NCBI GenBank assembly: GCA_026826555.1
Contig: JAKSZT010054324.1
Coordinates: 9,346,034-9,410,033, forward strand
DNA length: 64,000 nt
From: Tolypeutes matacus
Lineage: Eukaryota > Chordata > Mammalia > Cingulata > Chlamyphoridae
Reading direction: 5' to 3'
Positions within the stretch are counted from its first letter, which is position 1, and each line of letters begins with the position of its first letter. Made by a program: the position numbers and the translations under genes. This document shows positions 10,925-21,933 of this stretch, in pieces. The notes beneath the pieces are model-generated. The model searched no databases and was not told the DNA's origin. It saw only the letters and a program-made list of their open reading frames with translations.

Positions 10925-12990
10925 TTCAAAAAAATTTAAGACTGAAAACCCATTCTTTTTCATAGCTATACAAAAACAGGCAGAGATCTGGCATTGGCCA
11001 AGGGTGCTGGCCATCGTTAATCCCTCCTCTCCAGACCCTTGGACAGGCTTGTTAGCCAATACTTTACTGTGTCTTTGAAAAGGCAAGCAGTAATCTTTTT
11101 TGCTTTAATTTCAAGTTTTGGATAATTCTTTCTTAATAAGCCCTAGGGAAAAAAAAAAGGAGGATAATATTGTGAGTAATCATTTGTTTCCCTTTTTTGA
11201 CTGGTTTGAGGAATCCTTAAAGAGACATGGGAGTCTCAAGGATATATCCTTGAAAGTAGCATCTTGCCCTACCTTTGTCTTCTTGCCTTTATATTCCCCT
11301 CTGCTATTCCACACCCTTGGTATTCTAAAGACAATTCTTAAGAAGTATCCCCTGCCACTTTTCAGCAATTCTGATTGTGAAACTGTGGGAATGTTCCAAT
11401 AGCTTCCCTCTTTTTGTATAATCCAGCTCCTAGATAACAGGGTACTGAGATAGTTTTGCCCATAACTGTCTATACCAAGTCTCAAGCAATGTCCCTTCAG
11501 TGTCCCAGGGCCCCTTGTAAGGAGAGAAGTATAATAATTTATGTCTTTAAACATGACTGAATTACATGCTATTTTTGAGGATTTCTCTAAACCATCCAGG
11601 ACCATCAAATATTCAAGAAGCAGTGACACAAATGTGTGAAATGTACCATCTCAGCCAGCCCTATCAGCTCTCTCACTGAATGTCACATCTTCACTCCCAA
11701 CCCACATTATGGTGTGTCAGCACTGGATGGGTACAACAAAACAGACCCAAACTGGGAACACGTTCTCGTTTGGGGGTATTAAAGCTGTCAAGCTGTCTGT
11801 AAATGTATGGCTGGAGCAATTCATGTAACTCCACTCCTCCTCTGTGTCTCTTAGAAATTTGGGTCAAAATTAAGATCACCAATTCTTCATGACTCAGCTC
11901 TTTTTACCATGTTCCTGTATCACAGATGCAATGGGTAGGGACATTTTGACTGCTACATTTGTTAATGGATTAGAATCTGGCACTGGAAAGAAACTCAGTG
12001 AAAAAGCTAGCGTTCTTTTAGCAAACAGCCACCCTGGGTGTAGCAGAACATTGTCAATAAAATATCTTAAGAGAATAATAAGAAAACAAACAAACAAAAA
12101 ATAAAGTAAAAGTAAAAACTTACACATTTACAAAAAAAAAAATTGCTGCCCCTTTAAGTTCAACAGCCAAGCAAGCCCAGATAGGCATAAAGACCCAGAG
12201 ATATTTGAATTGGTATAAATTTAGGTTCAAAAATGCCAATGTCATCATTGCACACAGTGAGGTCATTGAAAAAAATGTTCATCTCAAATAGACACTGTGT
12301 CACTTAAAGTTGTGTTAGGAGAAAAGTTTCCACAAATAGTTCTCAAAATAATTAACTTCTCCTTTTTCTCCTCTCCATAAGGGAAAAAAGATACTCAAAA
12401 GGTGTTTAATAAGATAAGAAGCAAAAGATATGCACTTATGTAACAGGCCAGACTTACAGCAACAATCTATAAAAGGGGTTAATGTTAATGCTATTTAGTG
12501 AAGAAGAGATTTATCTCCCAATCCAAGTTCTTTTAACATTCCTGATTATGTTAAATAAGTGAACTAGTTATATTATCTTATTAAATTTATTTAAAAATAC
12601 AACTATATATCTTCTCTCTCATATACAGTGTAGGCCATAATACCATTTAGCATTAATATTTTAATTAAGAGGATATGGGTTTATTTTCTCACAGAAGTCC
12701 TAATTATTGGAAATTTCTAAATTTCTTATACTTGTCATATAAATCTGTAAATAATTGTTGTTTACATTAAAATTTTAAGAATACAAGAAAAGAAACACTC
12801 CATTATATAATTCACATTACCAGAGTGAGGAAGCATAGTAGTGTATCTCAGGAAGGAAGATTCTTTAAATCTAATTTTTAAAAGACATTTATTGCAGCAT
12901 ACTTTATAGAGGGAATTATTAGTGATATGCTGGAAAACTTCCACAAAAAATAGTTACAGCAAATTTTAGGACAGTGCCACTGACCCTCAT
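10925..12990. other. Intergenic sequence, no gene recognised
   Basis: Two kilobases of A/T-rich sequence without a recognisable repeat. The longest open frame is antisense, 11180-11629 (149 codons), with no known domain. An 18-base perfect palindrome lies at 11236-11253 inside it. A run of CAAA repeats occurs near 12088-12100. Confidence 0.5.
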
Positions 12991-12994
12991 GTGA

Positions 12995-13815
12995 ATCTTT
13001 CTCATTTCAATAGTGTTTTGGGTGGGACCCAAGGACTATCAACCCCTTCAGTCTCCAACCTCCTCTCTAGTTGTAACCTCCAGGATTAGCTTCTCCACCA
13101 TCTTCTGCTTCCAGATGGATAAAAAGGAGCTAACCATTTTTGTTGTGGTTAGCTCCTTTTTTATCTACCTACTGTGAGCTCCCAGATCCCATCAGAATTA
13201 TTCCACCAAAATGGAGGCCATGGTCAATCACCTGGTCAACCTGCATCTGTGCGCCTCCTACACCTACTTCTTTCTGAGCTTTTATTTCCACCATGATGAT
13301 GTGGCCCCAGAGGGCATGGATCACTTCTTTGGAGAGTTGGCAAAGGAGAAGTACAAGAGTACTGAGCATCTATTGAAATGCAAAAACTCCTGCAGCGGCT
13401 GCACCTTCTTCTAGGAAGATGCTATAACCATGGAGAAGAACCTGAACCAGGCCTTACTGGATCTATATGCCCTGGGTTCTTTCCAGACAGACCCCTATCT
13501 CTGTGTCTTCCAGGAGAACCATTTCCTAGAGAAGGTGGTAAAACTCATTAAGAAGATAGGTGACCACCTGACCAACCTCTGCAGGCAGGTTCAGGTGAAT
13601 TTCTTTTTGAAAGGCTCACCCTCAAGTGTAACTAGGAACCTCTGGAGCCCTGAGGTCTTTGAGAACGCCTCTGCATTCCCCTGGCATCCAGGCTTCTGCC
13701 TAAGCCCCTCCCTCAGCCAGGAAGCAGCTTTCTAACCACTTTGTAGCCCTCTAACAAGCTGTGGACCAAGTGTAAATAATAAAGCGTTTGCAGCAAAACA
13801 AAACAAAACAAAAAT
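12995..13815 (+). pseudogene. FTL: Ferritin light chain processed pseudogene
   Basis: An intron-less copy of FTL mRNA. About 13001-13173 matches the FTL 5' leader, including the remnant of the iron-responsive element. The former start codon is GTG at 13174-13176. The coding remnant runs to a TAG at 13633-13635, with recognisable blocks such as [19 protein letters not shown] and [14 protein letters not shown] loss of roughly 50 bases and a stop near 13412 break the middle, and part of the C-terminal loop region is missing. The FTL 3' UTR follows, ending in AATAAAGCGTTTG and a CAAAA-type tail (about 13795-13815). No introns plus a tail means L1-mediated retroposition. The live gene makes the L subunit of the iron-storage cage; this copy cannot. 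An unusual new hairpin lies in its leader (13118-13165). Confidence 0.96.
13118..13165. repeat. Near-perfect inverted repeat in the FTL pseudogene leader
   Basis: Left arm 13118-13136 (19 bases), 9-base loop, right arm 13146-13165 (20 bases), complementary except for one extra T. The right arm with its preceding T run is ancestral FTL leader sequence (GTGGTTAGCTCC occurs in the functional mRNA). The left arm replaces unrelated leader sequence and is therefore new. Confidence 0.95.
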
Positions 13816-13869
13816 TAGGTGGTGATTTCTTGTCATGACCTTTAATAAAAGTGGAGTGTGGTCTTCTGG

Positions 13870-14080
13870 ACATTCTCAACAGGAGATGGCATGACTCCCT
13901 GGGGAGAGGGGCATTTGAAAATATTCCTAGGGAGTGTATTTGGATGTCACGATGTGAGGATCTACTGGCAATTAGTGCTGAGGGGCCAGTAATGCTAAAC
14001 ATCCTATAGTGTGTGGGACAGTCCCAGACAATGAAATGAAAATTTGCCCAACTACAAATATCAATATGACTTTCATTAAG
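13870..14080 (+). mobile_element. MER20-like hAT fragment
   Basis: The order TCTCAACAGGAGATG, GAGGGGCATTTG, TCTACTGGCAATTAGTG, ATGCTAAACATCCTATAG, GGACAGTCCCAGACAATG follows the MER20 family of non-autonomous hAT DNA transposons. Terminal inverted repeats are eroded. Long inactive. Confidence 0.65.
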
Positions 14081-14287
14081 AATCCTCCAAAAGTAGCATT
14101 TGGGTCACCCAGAAGTATGTCCCTAAGATAAGTTTCCATTAACATCACTTCCTTTATCTGAGTTTGGATGGCACCTAGTGGCAAGAGGACCTGAATGTTG
14201 GTATCTATATTTCTGCTTGAGGGTCCAGCCACATGCTTTGAAATGACATAAGCCAAAGTCAAGTTTGACAGTCTGTTTTTTGTTTTT

Positions 14288-14530
14288 TGTTTTTTTTTGA
14301 AGATACTTAAGATTACATAAATTTACATAAAAAATATAGGGGATTCCCATAAGCCCCGCTCCCTACCCTTCCCACAGTTTCCCACATTAACAACATCCTT
14401 CATTAGTGTGGTAATTTGTTACAATTGATGAACACATGTTGCCACTAAGCGTGGATTATAGTTTACATTATAGTTTAAACTCGCTCCCACACATTTTTGT
14501 AAGTTATGACAAGATATATCATGGCCGGAA
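14288..14530 (-). mobile_element. L1 3' UTR fragment, antisense
   Basis: T-rich left edge (antisense poly-A), then TATAGGGGATTCCCATAAGCC and a block ending near GACAAGATATATCATGGCC. This is the reverse complement of the L1 terminal 3' UTR also seen at 55860-56080 (inverted) and 19316-19602 (direct). A short 5'-truncated insertion. Confidence 0.8.
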
Positions 14531-14885
14531 AGTCTCTTTTAAACTTGGTGGGCCCAGATGGTTGGAGGTTCCCCTGACTCTAATTGCTTATTGCAGACCA
14601 ATCAAATTCAACTCCTTTAATTTTCTCCATCCCTCCCTTTCATTCTAAGTCCATTTGATCTAGAATTAACTTCCATCCCAAGTCAACTTGTCTCCTTCAA
14701 AGCTCACTTTAAAATGTATTTATCATATCACTTCAGGAGCCCATTGAAGATTACTTAAGTTGTAATTTTGATTTATTGAAGAAAAACTTTGTCCAGTTTT
14801 CCACTCCGCTTAGAATAATGCTGCACATAAAGAAGATATGCTGGCATTTCGTGGATGCCAAGTAAATGAGAGCATCTGGGAGAGC
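14531..14885. other. Intergenic sequence before the SRSF3 pseudogene
   Basis: Unique-looking sequence with no recognised element. Confidence 0.4.
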
Positions 14886-14889
14886 CAGA

Positions 14890-16215
14890 CCCAAGAGGAG
14901 CAGAAATATCCATTTGGGCATGTGGGTTTGAGCTGCAGCATTTCAACTGAAGATCTCGAAATGCATTGTGATTCTTGTCCATTGGACTGCAAGGTTTGTG
15001 TAGGTAATCTTGGAAACAATGGCAACAAGACTGGCTATTATGGACCACTCCAAAGTGTGTGGGTTGCTAGAAACCCTCCCGGTTTTGCTTTTGTTGAATT
15101 TGAAGATCTCCGAGATGCAGCTGATGCTCTCTGAGAACTAGAAGGAAGAACACTCTTTGGCTGCCATGTAAGAATGGAACTGTCAAATGGGGGAAATGTC
15201 ATAATCCTCCCTTTTGGGGTTGTTGCCTTCAAGGTGACTATCATAGAAGGAGTCTTCCAGCTCGCTGCAGATCTCCAAGGAGGAGAAGCATCTCCCGCAG
15301 CCGGGTCAGGTCTCTTTCTAGAGATAGGAGACAAGAATGATCACTGTCTCAGGAAAGAAATGACAAGCTGTCCTGATCCTTCTTTAGGTCTCAAAGCTGA
15401 TCTGGGTCAAATGAAAGGAAATAGAAGTTCAGTTTGCAAGAGGAGTGGTGTACAGGAAATAACTTCATTTGATGGAAGTATGTACAGAAAGTTTAAGTTT
15501 TGTTTGAGACTTCATAAGCTTGGTGCATTTATAAGATGTTCCAGCTGTTTGAATTTGTTTATTGTCTCTTGTAACAGTGACACACATGAAGATGTAATTC
15601 TCTATGGTTTGAAATTGATCCTATAAGGCATGTTGTAATACTAAGAATTTGTTACTTTACAATGTTCCCTTAAGCAAAATTGAATTGCTTTGAATTTTCA
15701 GTCTTGCATATACTAATAATAAACCTCTAAATCCTGCCCAGCTAAAGTGTGATATTTTAGTATTACAGTAACAAAACTGGCAAAAATTAAGGTCTTTAGT
15801 TTTGTCCATAGTTGGGATATAGTATGCAACTGTAGTTGAACAAGCAGTCTTTAAAAGCTGCTTTGAACCAAGCCAGCTGGTAAAATATAAAAGCTGCACC
15901 ATTAAATTAGATCAAAGGTTTTTAAAAATCCAACTAGTCTTCACAATGGGCAGAGTTGCCTAGTTAGTTACCTTTGTTTTAGATCACAAGTTCCTTTTGT
16001 GATTGCTGTGTATGAATACATAGCTGTTTAATAACATCCTTTATTTGGGAATTTGAGACTATTGGAGATAACCAATATCCTGATAGTTTAAGGGTACATT
16101 GCTGGCTGACCTTTGAGTTACTGTGCAAGATTTTTTTTATACTGTCATTTGTAATATGTTGTATGGGAATCCTTGGGATTAAAATTTTGATTACAAATTG
16201 TTGTTTAACTTGAAA
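14890..16215 (+). pseudogene. SRSF3: SRSF3 processed pseudogene
   Basis: An intron-less copy of the mRNA for serine/arginine-rich splicing factor 3. Leader sequence is recognisable from about 14890, the start ATG is at 14961-14963, and the first residues read [20 protein letters not shown]. An 18-base deletion removes the ELERAF part of the RNA-recognition helix. RNP1 (GFAFVEF) survives near 15082. A TGA at about 15132 stops the frame, and the arginine/serine domain is scrambled by frameshifts. The original stop aligns with TAG at 15422-15424. SRSF3 3' UTR text continues to at least 15930 and probably to about 16215. The live protein binds pre-mRNA in the nucleus and guides exon choice and mRNA export; this copy cannot encode it. 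The end is uncertain because the poly-A tail has decayed. Confidence 0.93.
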
Positions 16216-16700
16216 AAATCCCCACATAACTATTAATTTGCTTTGTAAAGTGTCCAACCTGGAAGAGATCAACCTGGTTAGGGCTTTGAAAACACAAGGC
16301 CTTATTAGGAGAATAAAGAAAAATGTTGAGAGTGGATCTAAAAGTGGTATGAGCCAGAAAAGTCACCTCTGGACAGGCTTATGCTCACTAGGGTACATAA
16401 GATATAGGCCCCCTCCATATCTTATGGACCCACCAAACTAACAATATCGAGCCATTGCTGGCTGCCACAGGAGTCCAAAATAGCAACATATTTCCATCTA
16501 CTTCAGGAGCACAACCAGGAGATGCAGTAGAACTTTTATTGTTTTAGGGGTTGTAGTGACTGATCTAGTCAATAACTCTTATGAGGAGGCACCAGCAAGG
16601 TACTGGGGACCTGGTATGAATGCCCAAGAGTTTGATAATACTGAAGTCTATCCCTTCTAATTTTTATACACTTTCTAAATACTTCCAAATGCAGTTTATA
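16216..16700. other. Sequence after the SRSF3 pseudogene, origin unclear
   Basis: May be further SRSF3 3' UTR or an independent element. The frame at 16238-16441 has no recognised domain. Nothing else is supported. Confidence 0.35.
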
Positions 16701-18060
16701 ATATAACAAATGAACTTAGCTATTTTTAGTACTTTATTTTTATACCTTTACCGTAATTACAGTAATTAACAGGTATTTTTCTCTAGCAGTACAGGAAAAA
16801 AACTTTCTCCATTATTTTATGAAAAACTAAGATTCTGAATGGAATCAAGATTATCTTTCCCTTTAATATGCAGATTGAGGTGGCCTCTGCTAGGTTTCTC
16901 TATTAGGAAGTCACTTTTTCTTATCAATCAATTCAGGTTTATATTTAATAATGGCTTCCTGAAATTGGCCATCTAAATACTTCAGTTTAAAAAATTCTTT
17001 TACAAGCTTCCTGTAACCAACCATATCTACATAGACTAGTTACTTTACCTTTAAATAAGCTTATTAACTTATAGTTAGCAGCCAATTAAATTTACTTTTT
17101 CCCATTTAAGTCTTGTCTTACATCCTTCCTTCTTTTCTGTGAAAACTTGTTATTTCACTTTAGGACAGATCTTAATTTCATTAAACACAAACAGAATTTT
17201 CATCATTTTAAAGATTTAATAAATATAATGCTAATTTATTTTATTAATATCCTATAAATCTAGGGAGATTACAACTAAGACAAATAAAATTGAAACAATT
17301 GTAGTTTATGCAAGAAATGTTCTTTTTCAAAAATAATATTCTAAAATTGTGAATAACCTTAAAAGCATACTGACTGTCAGGTTCTGGAATATATTATAAT
17401 TGTTTCATTTGTTTTTATCATAATTTAGAAACATCATTCTAGGACTTTTCATTTACCTACTGAAATTTGGCAAATGGATTATTAATTACCCTTATTTTAA
17501 GGCTGTTAAAAGGTTTAAATTGGGGACTTACAGGACAAATTAGGATTCTTAATTCCCCAATTTAGTAGACAGAGTTTTAAGCCAAATTTACATTTCCCTA
17601 TCTCGTCACATCTAGCCCTTTTTCCATAGCTCTCGCAAAAAGAAGGCCCTGGGGCAGGGCAGGGTAGATCAAGGAGCTTAGGAAAAACTTTCCTCCTCTC
17701 CCAATAGTTTCTATATTCAGATTTCTATATGACCTTTCCATCGCTTTGCTTCTCTAATTTGGGCTCTAGGAATATTCATTTACATATAGAAGCACTTACT
17801 TAATTTTTAACAGTTTGAATTGAGCTTTTTAAAGAATTTTCATTCTCTTATAAAATAAGTTTAACTGTAAAGTAACATTATATTCAAAAGACCTCTTTGA
17901 AGGCTATTTCTGATTATTCTAATCTGCACTGTGACCATGCAGTTTCGCACAAAAATTTTGTTCTTTTTATTCATTGGCTTATAACCAAATTGTTCCCAAT
18001 GTTTTAAAATACATTTGTCAACATTTTCCTTTACTTCAGAGCTTTGCTTATTTCCCATTT
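16700..18060 (-). mobile_element. Endogenous retrovirus remnant, gag-side interior
   Basis: On the minus strand an ATG at 18058 opens a short frame to 17861 that looks like the matrix end of a gamma-type retroviral Gag: an MG start (a myristoylation context) with serines, an ILKHWEQFG-like helix, and, after a frameshift near 17940, an ETAWSQ stretch like the conserved Gag TAWPQ motif. A leucine-rich block follows near 17880-17840. The A/T-rich sequence farther in (about 17100-17840) is homologous to the second retrovirus copy at 49.38-49.80 kb. Stops and shifts make it non-functional. Its LTRs were not delimited. Only the N-terminal Gag part is identified; the rest is assigned by similarity between the two copies. 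Confidence 0.65.
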
Positions 18061-18975
18061 TGGCTTTGACAGACCTCAGATGAGTAATATCTATTCCAAT
18101 ATATACTTACTGAGGTCACTGAAGTCTTAGAGAAAACTGGTTTCTCTCATGACCTGCTGTTTTCAGGGTTGATGCTTGGGGTGGGAGGACCCCCACTCTC
18201 CAGTTGTTGGAGATAACAGGACTCTGGTGGCCGCTGGACTGGAAGAGTGGACGTCCAACCCTGAGGGAAATCTCACCCAGACTCTCCAGTCTCATTCCTC
18301 CAGGGAAATCCCTGGGCAGCTGCTAAGCATGGAGCTGAAGGATTCAGGGGCGCCCTGTGGCCAAAGAGACATGAATGGGGCTGCTCTTGGGTTGTATCCC
18401 CATTGGCTACCTCTTGCTAGGGGTAAAGTCCCACAGGCTTTTCGTTGGAAGGATTGGAGCATTGCAAGGGGATTGACAGGGAACTAGGAGGCCATTCTCC
18501 AGGAACTTTTTAATCATGGGCTGGAGGCCTTTAACAGCTTCCTTCTTGAGGGGATACTGCTTAATTGATGGCTTATGGGGAGGTTTCCTATTCTACAGGG
18601 GAAGGTTTAGTAAATGGTCTACATCTTGATTCCCCATCCACTCTCCTCATTAGCCATGACCGAGGTGAGAGAGGTCTTGGAGTGGCAGGTCAGAAGTAAG
18701 TGGCTCCAGTGTCAATTTAAAAATAACAATCTTAAGTGCCACATTTAAGGGTCACCCAGGCTCATCCTGGTTGATGGTTCACGGAGTTGTTCAGGGAGCC
18801 AAGCCTGGCCTTGGGCCACGTCACTCTTCCTCATTTGTGGTGAGCAGGGCTCACTGGAGAGCCCAGCTCCCTCCCTGGGGAGCTCTTCATTCCTGGGCCT
18901 AGTGCCCATCTGTTCCACACCTGGGGCAATGGGGAGTCCTCTCTGTTTGGAGTTACTTGGGGCTTTTGTGAGTCC
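18061..18975. other. GC-richer segment between retroviral remnants
   Basis: Probably includes the leader of the minus-strand retrovirus nearest 18060. The rest is unassigned. The plus frame at 18176-18487 shows no retroviral or cellular motif. Confidence 0.35.
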
Positions 18976-19162
18976 GGGGGTTTCAAATTGGACCTTGTGA
19001 CCAGGTTCTTGGCAGGTTTTTCAGCTATAATGGTTATGGCTTTGTTCTTGCACAGGCTACCTTCCCTTAGGGGGTTTCTGGGTGGGGTCTCGTGGCCACG
19101 TTCTGGCTGGGTCTCAGCTGTGATGTTTAGGGCTTTGTTCTGACCAGCTGCCTTTCCTAGTT
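18976..19162 (+). repeat. Diverged 94-base tandem duplication
   Basis: Two units with starts 94 bases apart (18976 and 19070). Both run: G-run plus TTTC, then a GG(A/T)C(C/T)T(T/C)GTG block, then TTCT(T)GGC, then CAGCT(A/G)T(A/G)ATG, GGCTTTGTTCT, and CTACCTTCCCTTAG versus CTGCCTTTCCTAG. Clearly homologous but diverged; function unknown. It may be part of a U3-like region. Confidence 0.7.
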
Positions 19163-19231
19163 TCCTATACTAGCCTGCCTCACGCTCACCTTGACTATCC
19201 TATCAACAGTGGAAACTGGTCAGATTAGAGA

Positions 19232-20100
19232 GTGTGAGGAATAGCCCGGAGGTGAGGACAGGAGACAACAGACACCTCTTGTAAGAGTTAAGAGTTTGTT
19301 AAGAGTTAACAAATATTGGCATTGCAATGACAGATATACACCATTATATATCTTCCCATAGCCTGCAGAATTGTGTGGGAGAGAGTGTAAACTACAATGT
19401 GAACTATGGTCCATGCTCAGTGGCAAAGCCCCAGGATGCGTTTATCAATTGCTATGAATGTGCCCCGCTAATAAAGGATGTTGCTTATGTGGGAGGGAGT
19501 GGGAGGTGTGGGGAGCAGGGCATATGGGAATCCTTATATTTTTTGTGTAACATTTGTGTAATCTTAGTATCTTTAAAAAAATAAAAAAATAAAAATTAAA
19601 AAAAGAGTTAACAAATAATTATGATTGCTAAATCATTATACAGATATCTTTATATTATAAAATAGCAAGAGATTAATACCTGAAATTATTAATGGCTGGC
19701 TAGAGTGGCCCCTCCTCTATTTGTGGTTACTTTAGACTTAACCTCACCTCTGTGTATACTTACTATTGAGATGGTAACCACTCCACCCACCTCTCTTTAA
19801 TATCCACCTGAAAGACCTTGTAACTGACCTTTTTTTCTGTATACCCCATCCCAAATCGTTGTGGTTGACCCCGTTTGCTACTCCACCCCCCTTCAATCCT
19901 GTTCAGCCCCTTAATATTTATTAACGAAGGAATCTGTATTCAGTTCCACCCCAATTATTCATTAGCACCCTGATGTTATAAAATATTAGAATTTCTGCAG
20001 ATCAGGGAGGCAGTATGGGGTCATGAGACCACTGTGCTCCATTGCTTGCACAACCAATAAACTCTTCGAAACCCCGGTGTCTCAGGAATTGACTTTAAAG
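19232..20100 (+). mobile_element. Retroviral-type LTR, plus strand, split by an L1
   Basis: A TATA box (TATAAAA, 19977-19983) is followed 73 bases later by AATAAA (20056-20061) and a U5-like end near GTGTCTCAGGAATTGAC, the order of an LTR promoter and polyadenylation unit. A TGTGAGGAATAGCCC start is proposed at 19232. The L1 piece at 19316-19602 is nested within it. Without the L1 and its duplication the LTR would be roughly 570 bases. Its orientation is opposite to the Gag remnant at 18.06 kb, so the two probably belong to different elements. Confidence 0.6.
19316..19602 (+). mobile_element. 5'-truncated L1 3' end with target duplication
   Basis: L1 terminal 3' UTR (GGCATTGCAATGACAGATA start, GGGCATATGGGAATCC, ending in an A-rich tail). 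A 15-base duplication AAGAGTTAACAAATA occurs at 19301-19315 and 19603-19617. A standard short product of target-primed reverse transcription. Confidence 0.92.
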
Positions 20101-21340
20101 ACACATAGGGAGAAAGGGATGTGCTTTTGCTCAGTATCACTCTTTCATGAAATTTGGATTAAAAGGGAGGAGATATTGAGAGATGATTAAAGGAGGAGAA
20201 GGAGGAGGGGAAGTCAATGTGTTTTTGTTGTTGTTGTTATCTCTTTTAATGATGGGAGAGTTTGGAACATGTTTGTAAGCAGGGGGAGAGCGGTTAAAAT
20301 AGAGGGAAAAAATGGAGGATACTAAAAACATATGGCTGGCTAATCAGAAGCATCAGAGCAGAGAGACCTGGGCCCTAAGAAAGGGGGTAAGAATGAAGGT
20401 GACTGTAGATAAACGTAAAAAGAGTTGTGGATGTAAAGGGGATCAGCCCTGTTGGCCTCAATTTCTCAGCGAAGTATGAGAGAGGGTTCATAATGGGTTT
20501 GAGGAAAGATGACAGACATTTGGCATGGTTGTGGGACCATGTCAGATTAGGGACCATGAATTCGAAATGGTGAAAATCAGCAGTGGAATATAATTTTCTG
20601 GCTAGTGCCTTAAGGAAATTAGGGTGCTGAGGAGGTGAGTTCATCTTATCAACCTTGGGAGTCAAGCCTTGCAGGGAACAAAGAAGCCAGGAGGGGGCTG
20701 AATGATGGATGAAAGTAGAAGAACAAGGAACTGGAGTTCTCAAACAAGTCTAAGATGGAAGGGTGAGGGTATGGGAAATACTGAAGGAGAGGAGGTCCTG
20801 GAGTGACAGCGTGGAGACAAGGTTTTTAGAAGAGTAATAACCCCAGGTTATGGTAAGATCCAGGAAGTGAGCAACCGAATCAGACTATCATATAGGGGAA
20901 AAAGTTTTTTTTTTGTGTTGTCCACATTAATACTGCTTCTCCTGTGACTGTGGCAGGTAGGGCTTGGGGTAAAAGGAAGACCATGAGCTAGATTCCAATT
21001 GCTGAAGAAGCTGGCAAATCAAAGCCACAAGGAGGTTAGAGGCTGGTAGAAAGGGTTGGCAAAGAGGACGTGGAAGCAAACCAAATTGGCAGGGGGCAGT
21101 CAGGAGAATGTCACTCTTCATCACGTTCCCATGGTATATGGGGAGTGGAAGAATGTCAACCTTTCCATAAGGAGCTATGGAGGGAAATAGTTGACTAGGG
21201 GTTTCCTTAAAGGTATGGCGGTGGAGAGGGTGATCTGCGAGGAGGCTGGGGTTGAAGGGGAGCTTGTCAACAATTAAACAAGCATTTCAGAGTACAGTGG
21301 AAAATGCATTTAAAATGTGTTAAGGGAAAATGGAAGAGAG
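20101..21340. other. Intergenic sequence, no gene recognised
   Basis: Purine-rich plus strand with a short GTT microsatellite (about 20226-20238). The antisense frame 20375-20743 (122 codons) has no known motif. Confidence 0.4.
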
Positions 21341-21344
21341 GAAT

Positions 21345-21470
21345 CTTAATCAGATTGGTAGCTCAAGAAGAATCAAGGAAAGCTTCCCAGAGGAGGTGAT
21401 ATGTGACAGGAGCTCTGAAGGACAGTTACTAGTTAGCTAGATAAAAAGGAGGGGAGGGGAGGGAGTGATC
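21345..21470 (+). mobile_element. Possible L2 fragment
   Basis: The text around AGCTTCCCAGAGGAGGTGATATGTGACAGGAGCTC resembles the L2 3' region that in better copies reads GGCTTCCTGGAGGAGGTGAC. Short and diverged. Confidence 0.4.
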
Positions 21471-21763
21471 AAGCCAAGAGGTTGTATTTCTTGGAGATAT
21501 GGCGCCTCTGTGGAACTCCCTGTTGTTCTAAGTGGCTGAATTGAAAAGTAGGTATGGAGTATTGGCAATCACTGAGGCAGTTGCTAATCAAACTGTGAAA
21601 ATATCTTTTGCTGGCCAAATGGAGGAGAGGCAAGAGAAGAGAAGAATGGTATTACTAAGAACTTCTTAGGCCTTCCCAGAAATCTTGTTCTAGATACGAA
21701 ATTTTATCCTAGGTTGCTTGACAGTAATTACCAGCATTAGTTAAAACATTAAACACAAACCTC

Positions 21764-21920
21764 GTGGGAAGCGGATGTGCCTCAAGTGATTGAGCTCCCG
21801 CCTACCACATAGGAGGTCCTGGGTTTGGTTTCTGGTGCCTCCTAAAAATGGAAGATGAGCACACAATGAACAGACACAGGGTGTGGGGAGAAATAAATAA
21901 ATAAAATAAATCTTAAAAAA
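21764..21920 (+). mobile_element. DAS-type tRNA-derived SINE
   Basis: It begins GTGGGAAGCGGATGTGCCTCA, carries a GGGTTTGGTTTC version of box B (decayed) and a GGTGCCTCCTAAAAA junction, and ends in an AAATA/A tail. A 13-base duplication AAACACAAACCTC is at 21751-21763 and 21921-21933. Confidence 0.92.
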
Positions 21921-21933
21921 AAACACAAACCTC

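Noticed and set aside
11180..11629. Antisense 149-codon frame as a gene
   Set aside because: No domain, no splice context, no promoter. Length is within what chance gives in 64 kb, though a decayed repeat is not excluded.
13211..13735. A functional ferritin gene in two exons
   Set aside because: No introns, lost start codon, in-frame stop, internal deletions and a 3' tail identify a processed pseudogene.
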